NCBI RefSeq assembly: GCF_050908845.1
Contig: NZ_CP194171.1
Location: forward strand, 4,340,001-4,404,000
Reading direction: 5' to 3'
DNA from: Marinobacterium_D sp050908845
Lineage (GTDB): Bacteria > Pseudomonadota > Gammaproteobacteria > Pseudomonadales > Balneatricaceae
DNA: 64,000 nt
In this document: positions 52,130-61,775 of the stretch, one piece after another
How positions within the stretch are numbered: the stretch's first letter is position 1
How the letters are laid out: each line of letters starts with the position of its first letter
Notes under the pieces: generated by a model
What the model was told of the DNA's origin: nothing
What the model saw: the letters and a program-made list of their open reading frames with translations, nothing else
Database searches by the model: none
Position numbers and translations under genes: made by a program

Positions 52130-53026
52130 TTGCTGATTCCTGCTGCTTACCTCACCGTGGTGATTATCTGGTCCACCTCTCCGCTGACCATCGCCTGGAG
52201 CGGTGAAACCGTGGACCCGATCATCGCTGCCGGCCTGAGAATGGCACTTGCCGCCACCGCCGGACTGCTGCTGCTCGCCGTGCGCCGCGTTGCACTGCCA
52301 CTGCATGCAAAGGCATTGCGCTCTTACGCCTGTGCCACCCTGGGCGTTTATGGCGCCATGTGCAGCGTTTACCTGGCCGCGCGCTATGTCCCCTCCGGAC
52401 TGATTTCGGTACTTTTTGGTCTCGCCCCGATACTCTCGGCCCTGTTTGCCCGGGTGTTGTTTCGCAGCGAGCAGTTCCCGCTCTACCGCTGGCTCGCCTG
52501 TGCCTTGGCCCTGGCGGGACTGGCGGTGATCTTCATGGACGATGTGGCACTGGGTCCCGGCAGTCTGCCCGGTATTCTGCTGCTGGTTCTCGGTGTCAGC
52601 CTGTTCAGTGTCAGTGGAGTACTGGTCAAGCAACTGCGCGCCCAGCTCGACCCGCTGGCTCAGACCGTCGGGGCACTGATCCTGTCGATCCCCTGCTATC
52701 TGGTGACCTGGCTGTTGATTGGCGGCGACTGGCAGCCACTGGATCCCGCCTCCCGCTCCTTCTGGTCGATCATCTACCTCGCGCTGATCGGCTCGCTGCT
52801 GGGGTTTGTCTCCTACTTCTTCGTCCTCAAGCACCTGAGCGCCAGCACCGTGGCCCTGGTCACCCTGATTACACCGGTATTTGCCCTGCTGCTCGGTCAC
52901 CTGCTTAACGATGAGCCCCTGAGCGAGCAGCTTTACCTGGGCTCGGCGCTGGTGCTGGCCGGACTGGGCCTGTTCTTTTTCGGCGGTTCCCTGACATCTT
53001 TCAGACGCCTGGGCTCAACGCGCTGA
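52130..53026 (+). CDS. EamA/DMT-family transporter
   Basis: 298 residues from a TTG at 52130 with AAAGGA seven bases upstream. It consists of ten hydrophobic segments arranged as two EamA repeats (first ~20-135, second ~145-285); the repeat ends are visible as LFGLAPILSALFARVLFRSE and TLITPVFALLLGHLLNDEPLS. Members export or import small metabolites such as amino acids and purines. The substrate is not known. It is a single gene after the bufferin operon. Confidence 0.88.
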   Translation: MLIPAAYLTVVIIWSTSPLTIAWSGETVDPIIAAGLRMALAATAGLLLLAVRRVALPLHAKALRSYACATLGVYGAMCSVYLAARYVPSGLISVLFGLAPILSALFARVLFRSEQFPLYRWLACALALAGLAVIFMDDVALGPGSLPGILLLVLGVSLFSVSGVLVKQLRAQLDPLAQTVGALILSIPCYLVTWLLIGGDWQPLDPASRSFWSIIYLALIGSLLGFVSYFFVLKHLSASTVALVTLITPVFALLLGHLLNDEPLSEQLYLGSALVLAGLGLFFFGGSLTSFRRLGSTR

Positions 53027-53136
53027 ATTGCCTTTCCCGGCATCGGGGTCAATACTGATCTGAAATCTATGAGCAAGTACCTTGTAAGGCTTGTTCATAG
53101 CCCCCCCCTGGGCCCTGCCTTCCCGGAGTGTGCAGC

Positions 53137-53631
53137 ATGAAGCAGTTAATTCTGATCCGTCACGCCAAATCGAGCTGGGAACATACACACCTGGCGGATT
53201 TCGACCGGCCGCTTAACCCACGCGGGCAGCGAGACCTGCCCGCCATGGCGGAGCGTGTTCGCACCAGGGAGCTGATTCCCGACCGGCTGCTATACAGCAG
53301 TGCCCTGCGTACCACGCTCACCGCCTGGGAACTGAAATCAGCACTGAACCTGCCAGAATCGCACTGCCAGGATGTGCCGGAGATGTACCAAGCCTGCTGG
53401 GAAACCCTGCTCAACCTGCTGCAGGGACAACCGGACTCCAGCAACTGCCTGATGCTTGTCGGTCACAACCCGGGCATCGCCGATTTGGGCGCCTGCCTCA
53501 GTGGCACAGCGCCACAGCACTTTCCCACCGCCTGTGTACAGCATTTGATCCTGAACGTTCTGAGCTGGAGTGAGCTGGCCGAGAGCTGCGGCACGACCCA
53601 GTGGTTCGATTACCCCAAGCTTCACCGCTAA
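53137..53631 (+). CDS. sixA: Phosphohistidine phosphatase SixA
   Basis: 164 residues from the ATG at 53137 with CGGAG upstream. It is a short histidine phosphatase: the catalytic LIRHAKSSW (His9) is at the N-terminus, followed by the ADFDRPLNPRGQRD loop and the second His in LMLVGHNPGI. SixA removes phosphate from phosphohistidine in signalling proteins such as the phosphotransferase carriers and ArcB. Length is normal for the family. Confidence 0.85.
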   Translation: MKQLILIRHAKSSWEHTHLADFDRPLNPRGQRDLPAMAERVRTRELIPDRLLYSSALRTTLTAWELKSALNLPESHCQDVPEMYQACWETLLNLLQGQPDSSNCLMLVGHNPGIADLGACLSGTAPQHFPTACVQHLILNVLSWSELAESCGTTQWFDYPKLHR

Positions 53632-53734
53632 GAACAGCTCGCCACTGTTGACGCCGCTGCCAGAGGTGCACTGATACGCAAGGGCCGATTCAGGTACACT
53701 AGCGTCCCGTCTCTCTGCACCTAAGGGATTAGCG

Positions 53735-54691
53735 TTGGAACTCTACCTGCAAACACTCGCCTTCACCGGCAATATCGTCGCCCCCATCTTCCTGATCATG
53801 TTTATCGGCTATTTCCTGGTCCGGATGGGAGTCTTCAACGAGAACTTCGTCAACGTGGGCTCCCGCTTCGTTTTCACGGTGACCCTGCCGACGCTGGTGT
53901 TCCTCTCCATCGCCCGGATGGATTATCACGCCACCTTCAACCCGGCGATGCTGCTGTTCGTCCTTGTCGCCACGCTAATCTCCTTCGGCCTGATCTGGTG
54001 GCTGGGTAAACGCTGGATCGACTCGCCGGAGGATCTGGCCTCGTTTATCCAGGGCGCCTTTCGCAGCAACTACGGCATCATCGGCCTGGCGGTCAGCTTC
54101 AACCTCTTCGGTCAGGCGGGGCTTGCCGAAGCTTCGCTGATACTGGCGCTGGTGATACCCATGTATAACGTGCTGGCGATCATCTGCCTGACGGTCCCGC
54201 TGCAGAAAAGCGGCGGCATGGATGTAATGAAAACGGCTTACCAGATCATCCGCAACCCGCTGATTATCGCGGTTATTATCGCCCTGCCATTCTCCTATTT
54301 CGGCCTGGAGCTGCCGCATATCGCCGAGCGCACGGCGCGCTATTTTGCCGATATCACCCTGCCACTGGCGCTACTGACGATCGGCGGCTCGCTCAATATG
54401 AAGAGCCTGCGAAGCACCTCCAGTACCGCATTCTGGGCAACGCTGACCAAACTGGTACTGCTGCCGCTGATTCTGGTGCCGCTGGCCTGGCTGTTCGGCT
54501 TCTCCGGGCAGGATATGGTAATGATGATGGTGCTGTTCGGCTGTCCCAGCGCGGCCGCCGGCTTTGTGATGGCCAAAGCGATGGGCGCCAACGCCCAGCT
54601 GGCCGCCAACATTATCCTGACCACCACCCTGGGCTCTGTGGTCACACTGAGTACCGGTATCTTTATCGTCCGTTTTATCGGCATCATCTGA
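53735..54691 (+). CDS. AEC-family (auxin efflux carrier) transporter
   Basis: 318 residues from a TTG at 53735 with TAAGGGA upstream. The ten-helix AEC layout is visible: IVAPIFLIMFIGYFLVRMGVF at the N-terminus, a middle polar loop, and GCPSAAAGFVMAKAMGANAQLAANIILTTTLGS near the C-terminus, which is highly typical. Bacterial members carry organic acids such as malate or malonate. The substrate is unknown. Confidence 0.9.
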   Translation: MELYLQTLAFTGNIVAPIFLIMFIGYFLVRMGVFNENFVNVGSRFVFTVTLPTLVFLSIARMDYHATFNPAMLLFVLVATLISFGLIWWLGKRWIDSPEDLASFIQGAFRSNYGIIGLAVSFNLFGQAGLAEASLILALVIPMYNVLAIICLTVPLQKSGGMDVMKTAYQIIRNPLIIAVIIALPFSYFGLELPHIAERTARYFADITLPLALLTIGGSLNMKSLRSTSSTAFWATLTKLVLLPLILVPLAWLFGFSGQDMVMMMVLFGCPSAAAGFVMAKAMGANAQLAANIILTTTLGSVVTLSTGIFIVRFIGII

Positions 54692-54714
54692 TACCTGAAA
54701 ACTGAGACTCCGAC

Positions 54715-55326
54715 ATGCTCAAGCTGTTTAAAGATGCACGGACAGCCAAACTGGTTAATGCGCTGCGCAGTGGTGACAGGGAAACACTGAACCGGCTGGC
54801 GAAGAAGTTCACGCCGGAGCAGCTGACACAGCCGCTGACGGATAATCTGAATGCGCTGGAGATCGCTCTGCAAGCGGGGCAACCGGCCGCGCTGCTTTGG
54901 GTGATAGAGCAGCTGCCAGAGCATTCACAGCGGGATAGGGATCAGGTCCCCTACCTGCTGCGCTCACTGCAGCACGAGAGTGAAAGCCTGGCACTGATCA
55001 CCGCCCTGCTGCAGGCCGGCTTCGACGCCAGCATCAGCCATGACGAGCGCAGCCTGCTGGAGTGGTGTTTCGAACATTGCGAGCCGCAGACACTGATGCT
55101 GCATCTGAGCCGTCTGACCCAGCACGGTGCGACACTGGAGAACACAGAAGTGCTTGTTATCCGGGCGCTGGAGCGTGAAGACCAGGCCTGCGTCAACTAT
55201 CTGATCAGCTCCGGCGCGCCGCTTCCAGCAGAACTCGACCAGGTGCAGTGCAGCGACGCTCTGCGCAGTTACGCCCGTCGCTGTGCCGATGACAAAAAGA
55301 TCCGCGAGATGATGCTGGGGCGCTAA
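54715..55326 (+). CDS. Hypothetical helical-repeat (ankyrin-like) protein
   Basis: 203 residues, soluble, no signal peptide. It has irregular helical repeats (ALRSGDRETLNRLAKKF, NALEIALQAGQPAALLWVIEQL, ALITALLQAGFDASISHDERSLLEWCFEH, CVNYLISSGAPLPAELDQVQCSDAL) that look like diverged ankyrin units. It follows the AEC gene by 23 bases and may share its transcript. No catalytic residues are recognisable. It is probably a protein-binding protein. Confidence 0.6.
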   Translation: MLKLFKDARTAKLVNALRSGDRETLNRLAKKFTPEQLTQPLTDNLNALEIALQAGQPAALLWVIEQLPEHSQRDRDQVPYLLRSLQHESESLALITALLQAGFDASISHDERSLLEWCFEHCEPQTLMLHLSRLTQHGATLENTEVLVIRALEREDQACVNYLISSGAPLPAELDQVQCSDALRSYARRCADDKKIREMMLGR

Positions 55327-55354
55327 AGACCCAGCTCTGTAACACAAGACGCAG

Positions 55355-55759
55355 TCAGTGCCAGTCAATGGCGGGGCAGCGATCCATCACCACATCCAGA
55401 CCAGCTTCACGGGCGCGTTCCGCCGCAGCTTCGTTAATCACCCCAAGCTGCATCCAGACCGCTTTCGCGCCAACGGCGATCGCTTCATCCACCACCGTGC
55501 CGGCATCCTCGGAGTTACGGAAGATATCCACCATATCGATGGGGCCGCTGATATCGGCAAGGCTGGCCACAACCGGGCAGCCCAGCAGGTTCTGTCCCGC
55601 CAGCCTGGGGTTCACCGGCACTACGCTGTAGCCGTGGCGCAGCAGGAATTCCATCACTCGATGACTGGCCCGGTGCGGTTTGTCGCTGGCACCCACCAGC
55701 GCAATCATACTGACTTCACGTTGCAAGCGTTCGATCAGCGCTTTTTCGTTACTACTCAT
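55355..55759 (-). CDS. CoA-binding domain protein, YccU-like
   Basis: 134 residues, a Rossmann-type CoA-binding domain. The opening IALVGASDKPHRASHRVMEFLLRHGYSVVPVNP and closing VMDRCPAIDWH are typical of the YccU/YccU-like group, which consists of this domain alone. It is 31 bases after the moeB stop on the same strand and probably the last gene of the hemA-prfA-prmC-moeB unit. The ligand is likely CoA or acyl-CoA; the role is unknown. Confidence 0.9.
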   Translation of the reverse strand: MSSNEKALIERLQREVSMIALVGASDKPHRASHRVMEFLLRHGYSVVPVNPRLAGQNLLGCPVVASLADISGPIDMVDIFRNSEDAGTVVDEAIAVGAKAVWMQLGVINEAAAERAREAGLDVVMDRCPAIDWH

Positions 55760-55790
55760 GATCGCGATCCCTATCAGTTATCTGCCAGAG

Positions 55791-56540
55791 CTATTTTCCA
55801 CTACAGACCGGACACTTTGGATCCCGGCGCAGTTTGAGGCTGCGCCACTCCATGCGGCGGGCATCGAGCATCAGCAGCTTGCCCACCAGCGGCTCGCCGA
55901 TACCAGCCAACACCTTGAGCGCCTCGGCGGCCTGTGTCGCCCCCACTATACCGACCAGCGGGGCAAAGACGCCTGACTCAGAACAACTGAGCTCCTCGTC
56001 CTCGCCTTCAGCATAGAGGCACTGATAGCAGGGCGCGTCTTCGACGCGGGAATCAAACACACTGATCTGGCCATCGAATCGGATCGCCGCGCCTGAAACC
56101 AGCGGTGTGCCGGTCTCTACGCAGACCCGGTTGAGGGCAAAGCGGGTACTGAAATTATCGGAACAGTCGAGCACCAGATCCGCTGCCGCAACCTGCCGTG
56201 CCAGCGCATCGCCCTCCAGCCTCTCGGCCAGGGTATCGATACGGATCTCCGGGTTCAGCGCGCTCAGCGTCTGTTTCGCCGACTCGACTTTTGCCTCACC
56301 GACACGGTCGCTGGTATGAACGATCTGGCGTTGCAGGTTGGTCAGATCCACCTGGTCGTCGTCCACCAGCACCAGGTGCCCGACACCGGCGGACGCCAGG
56401 TAGATCGACGCCGGGCTGCCGAGACCGCCCAGACCGACGATCAGCACCCGGCTGTTGAGCCAGGCCTCCTGGCCGTCGATCTCCACTTCCGGCAGCATAA
56501 TCTGGCGGCTGTATCTCAGCAGTTGTTGATCGGATAACAC
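55791..56540 (-). CDS. moeB: Molybdopterin-synthase adenylyltransferase, MoeB/HesA family
   Basis: 249 residues, the length of E. coli MoeB. The ATP-binding GLGGLGSP loop is at residue ~36, LVDDDQVDLTNLQRQIVH at ~78, the NRVCVETGTPLVSGAA segment at ~137, and the zinc-binding pairs CYQC (~172) and CPVC (~244). It activates the C-terminal glycine of MoaD by adenylylation for molybdopterin synthesis. In this neighbourhood (prfA-prmC-moeB) the assignment is well supported; a ThiF role in thiamine synthesis is less likely. Confidence 0.92.
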   Translation of the reverse strand: MLSDQQLLRYSRQIMLPEVEIDGQEAWLNSRVLIVGLGGLGSPASIYLASAGVGHLVLVDDDQVDLTNLQRQIVHTSDRVGEAKVESAKQTLSALNPEIRIDTLAERLEGDALARQVAAADLVLDCSDNFSTRFALNRVCVETGTPLVSGAAIRFDGQISVFDSRVEDAPCYQCLYAEGEDEELSCSESGVFAPLVGIVGATQAAEALKVLAGIGEPLVGKLLMLDARRMEWRSLKLRRDPKCPVCSGK

Positions 56541-56595
56541 CTGTACGCTCCTGTTATTGTTTCTCGGCAGGGTTGTTTCTCAGCTGGATTGTCGC

Positions 56596-57444
56596 TCAGC
56601 CGGGCCAGCGTGCCCGGGTCACCCGTGGCTGACCGGCCAGATCCCGGATCAATCCGATATCGCTGTAGCCCAGGGATGACAGCAGTCGGGCGACACTCTG
56701 AGCCTGATTGTAGCCGTGTTCCAGCAGCAACCAGCCACCGGGCTTTAATTTTGTGCGGCACTGCTCGCCGATCAGGCGGATATCGGCCAGGCCGGACTCG
56801 CCGGCCACCAGCGCCGACAACGGCTCATAACGCACATCACCCTGACTCAGATGGGGATCATCCGCTTCGATATAGGGCGGATTGGAGACAATCATATCGA
56901 ACTCGCCACTCAGCGGCTCACACCAGCTGCCGGTGACAACGTCCACGTTTTGCACGGCGTTGCGCGCCCGGTTGCGCTTTGCCAGCTCGGCCGCCGCCTC
57001 GACCCAGTCGCTGGCGATCACCTGCCAGTGGGGCCGTTCGCTGGCCAGGGCCAGGGCTATAGCGCCGGTGCCGGTACCCAGATCCGCCACCCGGAAAGGA
57101 CCGTCGGGCAGCAGTTCCAGCGCCGCTTCCACCAGGGCTTCGGTATCACCGCGCGGGATCAGCGTGTCCGCCGTCACCTCCAGCGTAAGGGTCCAGAAAT
57201 CGCGCAGGCCGGTCAGGTGCGCCACCGGCTCGCCGGCCACGCGGCGTTCCAGCAGCGCCATGAACGCGGTCTGCTGCGCATCGGTCAGCGTCCGCTCGGG
57301 CCAGGTAAACAGGTAGCTGCGGGGCTTATCCAGCAGATGACAGAGTAGCAGTTCGGTATCGAGACGGGCGCTGTCGGAATCGATCCTGGCAGCGCCCAGG
57401 GCGAGCGCTGCATCGATCGACAGAGGAGACAGGGGAGCGCTCAT
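56596..57444 (-). CDS. prmC: Peptide chain release factor N5-glutamine methyltransferase
   Basis: 282 residues. The N-terminal domain is helical and the C-terminal domain is a Rossmann methyltransferase with SAM motif VADLGTGTGAIALALA (residue ~119) and the substrate-binding NPPY (residues 188-191). The family motif after it reads TLIPRGDTEALV, with Gly where RPDTE is usual. It methylates the GGQ glutamine of RF1 and RF2. It begins 2 bases after prfA, which encodes its substrate. Confidence 0.95.
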   Translation of the reverse strand: MSAPLSPLSIDAALALGAARIDSDSARLDTELLLCHLLDKPRSYLFTWPERTLTDAQQTAFMALLERRVAGEPVAHLTGLRDFWTLTLEVTADTLIPRGDTEALVEAALELLPDGPFRVADLGTGTGAIALALASERPHWQVIASDWVEAAAELAKRNRARNAVQNVDVVTGSWCEPLSGEFDMIVSNPPYIEADDPHLSQGDVRYEPLSALVAGESGLADIRLIGEQCRTKLKPGGWLLLEHGYNQAQSVARLLSSLGYSDIGLIRDLAGQPRVTRARWPG

Positions 57445-57446
57445 AA

Positions 57447-58535
57447 TCAGCCCTCGGCCGAGAGCTCACCCAGCTGCTCCGCCTGGTGTTCCTGCAGCAG
57501 CGGAGCGATGACGGCGTCCAGGTCGCCCTGCATCACCTCACCGAGCTTGTACAGCGTCAGGTTGATACGGTGATCGGTAACCCGCCCCTGGGGGAAGTTG
57601 TAGGTACGGATCCGCTCGGAGCGGTCACCGGAGCCAACCAGACTCTTGCGGGTGCTGGCCTGGGCGGCGTTGTGCCTGTCCATCTCCGCCTGCTGCAGGC
57701 GCGATGCCAGCAGTCCCATCGCCTTGGCGCGGTTCTTGTGCTGGGAGCGTTCCTCCTGGCACTCCACCACCACACCGGTAGGAATATGGGTGATGCGGAT
57801 CGCCGAGTCGGTTTTGTTGACGTGCTGACCACCAGCCCCGGAGGCGCGGAAGGTATCCACACGCAGATCGGCCTTGTTGATCTCGATGGCAGCGGCTTCG
57901 TCCATCTCCGGCATCACCGCCACGGTGCAGGCGGAGGTGTGAATACGGCCCTGGGATTCGGTCTCCGGCACACGCTGTACACGGTGGGCGCCGGATTCGA
58001 ACTTCAGGCGCGAGTAGACCGCTTCGCCGGCCACCCGGGTGATGATCTCCTTGTAGCCGCCATGCTCGCCCTCGCTGGCGCTGATCACCTCCACGCGCCA
58101 GCCACATTCCTCGGCGTAACGCGAATACATGCGGAACAGGTCGCCGGCGAAGATCGCCGCCTCGTCGCCGCCGGTACCGGCGCGAATTTCAAGGAATACG
58201 TTGCGACCATCGTTGGGATCTTTCGGTAGCAGCAGAATCTCAAGCTCGCCTTCGAGGGATTCGCTCTGCTCCTTCGCTGCATCGATCTCCTCCTTCGCCA
58301 TCTCGCGAAGATCGGGATCGGAGTCATCCAGCATCAGCTGCGCCTCGGCCAGATCCTCCTGGGCCTGGTTCCAGTCGCCAAACGCCTTCACCACCGGCTC
58401 AAGTTCCGAGTATTCGCGGGAGTAATCACGAAAACGGTTCTGATCGCTGATTACATCCGGCTCGCTGAGCAGCGCAGCCAGTTCCTCATAGCGCTCACTC
58501 AGCTTCTCGAGCTTGGTTTTAATCGAGTCTTTCAT
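57447..58535 (-). CDS. prfA: Peptide chain release factor 1
   Basis: 362 residues, the usual length. The catalytic GGQ is in RASGAGGQHVNKTDSAIRITH near residue 235, and the stop-codon-reading PxT loop reads PET in RVPETESQGRIHTSACTV near residue 188, where E. coli has PAT. It recognises UAA and UAG at the ribosome and releases the peptide. It lies between hemA (13-base gap) and prmC. Confidence 0.97.
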   Translation of the reverse strand: MKDSIKTKLEKLSERYEELAALLSEPDVISDQNRFRDYSREYSELEPVVKAFGDWNQAQEDLAEAQLMLDDSDPDLREMAKEEIDAAKEQSESLEGELEILLLPKDPNDGRNVFLEIRAGTGGDEAAIFAGDLFRMYSRYAEECGWRVEVISASEGEHGGYKEIITRVAGEAVYSRLKFESGAHRVQRVPETESQGRIHTSACTVAVMPEMDEAAAIEINKADLRVDTFRASGAGGQHVNKTDSAIRITHIPTGVVVECQEERSQHKNRAKAMGLLASRLQQAEMDRHNAAQASTRKSLVGSGDRSERIRTYNFPQGRVTDHRINLTLYKLGEVMQGDLDAVIAPLLQEHQAEQLGELSAEG

Positions 58536-58548
58536 CTAACGGAGCCTG

Positions 58549-59820
58549 TCAGTTATCGCGCTCGGCGGGCGGACTGAGCTGGTAGAGTTCCTGGACCAGC
58601 CCCGCCAGATCGGTGCGCCCCTCGGAGGAGGCCTTGCGCAGCTGCACCGTGGGCTGGTGCAGCATCTTGTTGGTAATTCCCCGGGCCAGCTGTTGCAGCA
58701 CCTGGGCGGGATCGCGTCCCTGGCCAAGCAGTTTCATCGCTTTCTCAAGCTCGCCATCGCAGATCGCCTGGCCCTGCTCGCGCAGCGCGGTGAGGGTATC
58801 CACCGCCTCGAGCTCGCGCAGGCGGCTCAGAAACGCATGGGCGCCGGCTTCGATAATCGCTTCGGCGTCAGCGGCGGCGGATTCGCGGTTACGCTGGTTT
58901 TCCTCGATCACCTCGGTCAGGTCATCGACGGTATACAGATAAACATCGTCCAGCTCCGCCACCTGGGGCTCGATATCCCGGGGCACGGCGATATCGACCA
59001 TGAACATGGGACGGTGCTTGCGCTTTTTCAGCGCGGTTTCCACGGCGCCTTTGCCAAGAATCGGCAGCTGGCTGGCGGTGGAGGAGATCAGGATATCGGC
59101 CCTGGGCAGCGCATCCGGCATCGCCGACAGCTCGATCGCCTCGCCGCCGACCTCATCGGCCAGGGCATGGGCCCGCGCCAGGGTACGGTTGGCCACGGTG
59201 ATGGAGCGCACGCCTGCCTGTTTCAGGTGACGCGCCACCAGCTCGATGGTCTCGCCGGCACCGATCAGCAGGGCATGACTTTCGCCCAGATCGGCAAAAA
59301 TGTGCTCCGCCAGACTCACCGCCGCGTAAGCGACAGAAACGGGGTTCTGGCCGATAGCGGTTTCGGTGCGCACCTGCTTGGCGATGGAGAAGGTGTGCTG
59401 GAACAGGCGTCCCAGCTCGGCACCGACCATGCCGGCCTGCTGCGACACGCTGAACGCGTTCTTCAGCTGCCCAAGGATCTGCGGCTCGCCCAGCACCAGT
59501 GAGTCCAGCCCGCTGGCTACACGCATCATGTGGCGTACCGCCTCTTCATCGCGGTAGATATAGCTGCACTGTTCCAGCTCCGCCGGATCGAGGCCATGGT
59601 AACGGCCGATCCATTCGAGCACCGTGCGGATATCGGTCAGTTCCGTGGCGCAGTAGAGTTCGGTGCGGTTGCAGGTGGAGAGAATCGCCACCTCCTGCAG
59701 ACTGGCGTGATCACGGGCGGCACTCATCGCCTCGCCAAGCTGCTCGGGGGCAAAAGACACCCGCTCCCGCACCTCGACCGGAGCCGTCTTGTGGTTGATC
59801 CCTAATGCCAGCAACGCCAT
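58549..59820 (-). CDS. hemA: Glutamyl-tRNA reductase
   Basis: 423 residues, normal length. The catalytic Cys50 is in ILSTCNRTELY, the NADPH-binding domain is at LLIGAGETIELVARHLKQAGV near residue 180, and the C-terminal dimerisation helix is present. It reduces glutamyl-tRNA to glutamate-1-semialdehyde, the first step of C5 tetrapyrrole synthesis, and supplies the heme for the bo3 oxidase among others. It heads the hemA-prfA-prmC-moeB-yccU-like unit and is divergent from the TPR lipoprotein gene. Confidence 0.97.
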   Translation of the reverse strand: MALLALGINHKTAPVEVRERVSFAPEQLGEAMSAARDHASLQEVAILSTCNRTELYCATELTDIRTVLEWIGRYHGLDPAELEQCSYIYRDEEAVRHMMRVASGLDSLVLGEPQILGQLKNAFSVSQQAGMVGAELGRLFQHTFSIAKQVRTETAIGQNPVSVAYAAVSLAEHIFADLGESHALLIGAGETIELVARHLKQAGVRSITVANRTLARAHALADEVGGEAIELSAMPDALPRADILISSTASQLPILGKGAVETALKKRKHRPMFMVDIAVPRDIEPQVAELDDVYLYTVDDLTEVIEENQRNRESAAADAEAIIEAGAHAFLSRLRELEAVDTLTALREQGQAICDGELEKAMKLLGQGRDPAQVLQQLARGITNKMLHQPTVQLRKASSEGRTDLAGLVQELYQLSPPAERDN

Positions 59821-60053
59821 ATATAGAGGTTCGCACTACCCAATTTGAACAAGCGCGACATCATACACCTTTCACCGCCATGGATTAAGCCACCCTGGAT
59901 CGGAACTCAGCCGGCAATACCGGGCAGAGAGCATTCAATCTGCCCGGCAAGGATCCTCACAGGGACGGTGATATGCTCATACCCGGGCGCAACTTTCCAA
60001 CGCCGGCGCCTGTCCACTATAGTGACGCTTTAGCTTTAAGGATCAGAGCAGCA

Positions 60054-61775
60054 ATGAGAACTACCGGGCTCGCACTATTGATCGGCACACTGCTACTCGG
60101 TGGCTGTGCCAGTGTTTCATCGCCGGGCGCCAGGGATGCCGACGCCGGCCTGAGCACCGATTACCAGCCGGGGCAACCGGTCTACACCCCGGGCGAGCTG
60201 AACCGGGAGTCGGTGTACGAGTTGCTCGCTGCAGAGGTCGCCGGCCAGCGCCAGGAGTTCAATACCGCGCTGGAGTTCTACCTGAGCCAGGCTGAAAAGA
60301 CCCGCGATCCCGGGGTGGCCGAACGTGCTACCCGCATCGCCCAGTTCATGCGCAACCCGGAAGCGGTTCTCCAGGCCGCCAGCATCTGGTCGGAAGTGTC
60401 CCCGGATCCGCAGGAACCGGACCATATCCGCGCCAACATTCTGATCAGCGAGCAGCGCTTCGATGAAGCCCTGCCCGTGCTGGAAAGCATTCTCGATGAT
60501 GGCAGTACCGAAGCAGTACTGATGCTGGGCAGCAAAAGCCAGCAGCTGTCCGCAGCGTCCGCCCAACGCTATGAAGCCCTGCTCGCCAGGTACTCCGCCA
60601 ACGAACCCGAGCGCCTGGACCTGCTGCTGACCCGTGCTCTGCTGAAACGTCGCAGTGGCGATGTAGACGGTGCGCTTGCGCTGATCGATGAGGGACTGGC
60701 AATCGAACCGGACCAGCCCGACCTGCTGCTGCAGAAGATCGATATCTACCGCACCCGCGGCGAATACGACCGCGCCCTGGCGCTGACCGAGCAGGCACTG
60801 CGGGCTAGCCCCGATCAGGAACAGCTTCAGCTCCAGAAGGCACAGCTGCTGATCGCGAGCGACCCGGCAACCGCCATTGACCTGATCAACGAGCTGATCA
60901 GCCGCCATCCTGACGACGCCCAGATGCACTATTACTTCGCTCTGCTGACCCTGGAACATGAGCAGTACGAAGCGAGCCGCAACATTCTGACCGATATGGC
61001 CGGGCGGGACCCGCACAACAGCAATCTGAATTTCTATCTCGGCGTCATCGATGAGGCTACTGGCAACGGTGAAAACGCACTCACCCGCTACCTGTCGGTA
61101 AGCGACGGTCCGAACCTGCAACAGGCCTACACCCGCGCCGTTGGCCTGTTCGATACGCCGGAACAGGCCAACGAGGTAAAGCAGATCATCGATCAGGGGA
61201 TCCAGCGCCACCCGGCGATAACCAACCGCCTGCGCCTGACCCAGGCGGACTGGCTGCAGCAGCAGGGGCTGGAATCCGAGGCGCTTGAGATCGTTACCAA
61301 TGCACTCAAATGCGACCCGGCCGATGTGGGCCTGCTGTACACCCACGCACTGCTGGTGGAAGACCAGGACCCCGAGCGAATGCTGTCAGACCTGGAAACG
61401 GCCATCGCCCTTGAGCCTGACAACGGCATGCTGCAGAACGCGCTGGGCTACTCGCTGACCCTGTATACCGAGGATTACGAACGTGCTCACGACCTGATCT
61501 CCCGGGCATTGGAACAGCACCCCAACGATGCCGCCGTGCTTGATTCCATGGGCTGGGTGCTGCTCAAACTCGACCGCGACCGTGAAGCGCTGAACTTTCT
61601 GCGCCGCGCCTACGACGCGTCCGGCGATCCCGAGGTAGCCAGCCACCTGATCGAGGCGCTGTGGAAAGTGGGTGAAAAAGACGCGGCGCGTGAGCTGCTG
61701 CAGAAAAACCTGGAAGCCGCACCCGACAGCGATCACCTTAAACAGGTGGCCGACAAACTCGGAGCCAGCCAGTGA
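60054..61775 (+). CDS. TPR-repeat lipoprotein
   Basis: 573 residues from the ATG at 60054; an in-frame ATG 27 codons upstream reads as spacer and the lipobox placement favours the later start. The lipobox is LLGGC (Cys18). The mature protein is a chain of TPR units between residues ~60 and ~565 (for example LLTRALLKRRSGDVDGALALIDEGLAI, then YRTRGEYDRALALTEQALRASPDQE, and near the end LDSMGWVLLKLDRDREALNFLRRAY). It occurs next to hemA and lolB in many pseudomonads and related bacteria. It is coupled to lolB by GTGA and probably acts in outer-membrane or envelope assembly. Confidence 0.88.
   Translation: MRTTGLALLIGTLLLGGCASVSSPGARDADAGLSTDYQPGQPVYTPGELNRESVYELLAAEVAGQRQEFNTALEFYLSQAEKTRDPGVAERATRIAQFMRNPEAVLQAASIWSEVSPDPQEPDHIRANILISEQRFDEALPVLESILDDGSTEAVLMLGSKSQQLSAASAQRYEALLARYSANEPERLDLLLTRALLKRRSGDVDGALALIDEGLAIEPDQPDLLLQKIDIYRTRGEYDRALALTEQALRASPDQEQLQLQKAQLLIASDPATAIDLINELISRHPDDAQMHYYFALLTLEHEQYEASRNILTDMAGRDPHNSNLNFYLGVIDEATGNGENALTRYLSVSDGPNLQQAYTRAVGLFDTPEQANEVKQIIDQGIQRHPAITNRLRLTQADWLQQQGLESEALEIVTNALKCDPADVGLLYTHALLVEDQDPERMLSDLETAIALEPDNGMLQNALGYSLTLYTEDYERAHDLISRALEQHPNDAAVLDSMGWVLLKLDRDREALNFLRRAYDASGDPEVASHLIEALWKVGEKDAARELLQKNLEAAPDSDHLKQVADKLGASQ

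Noticed and set aside
58549..58727. A separate small gene at the hemA 3' end
   Set aside because: It is a shifted-frame reading of the hemA C-terminus.
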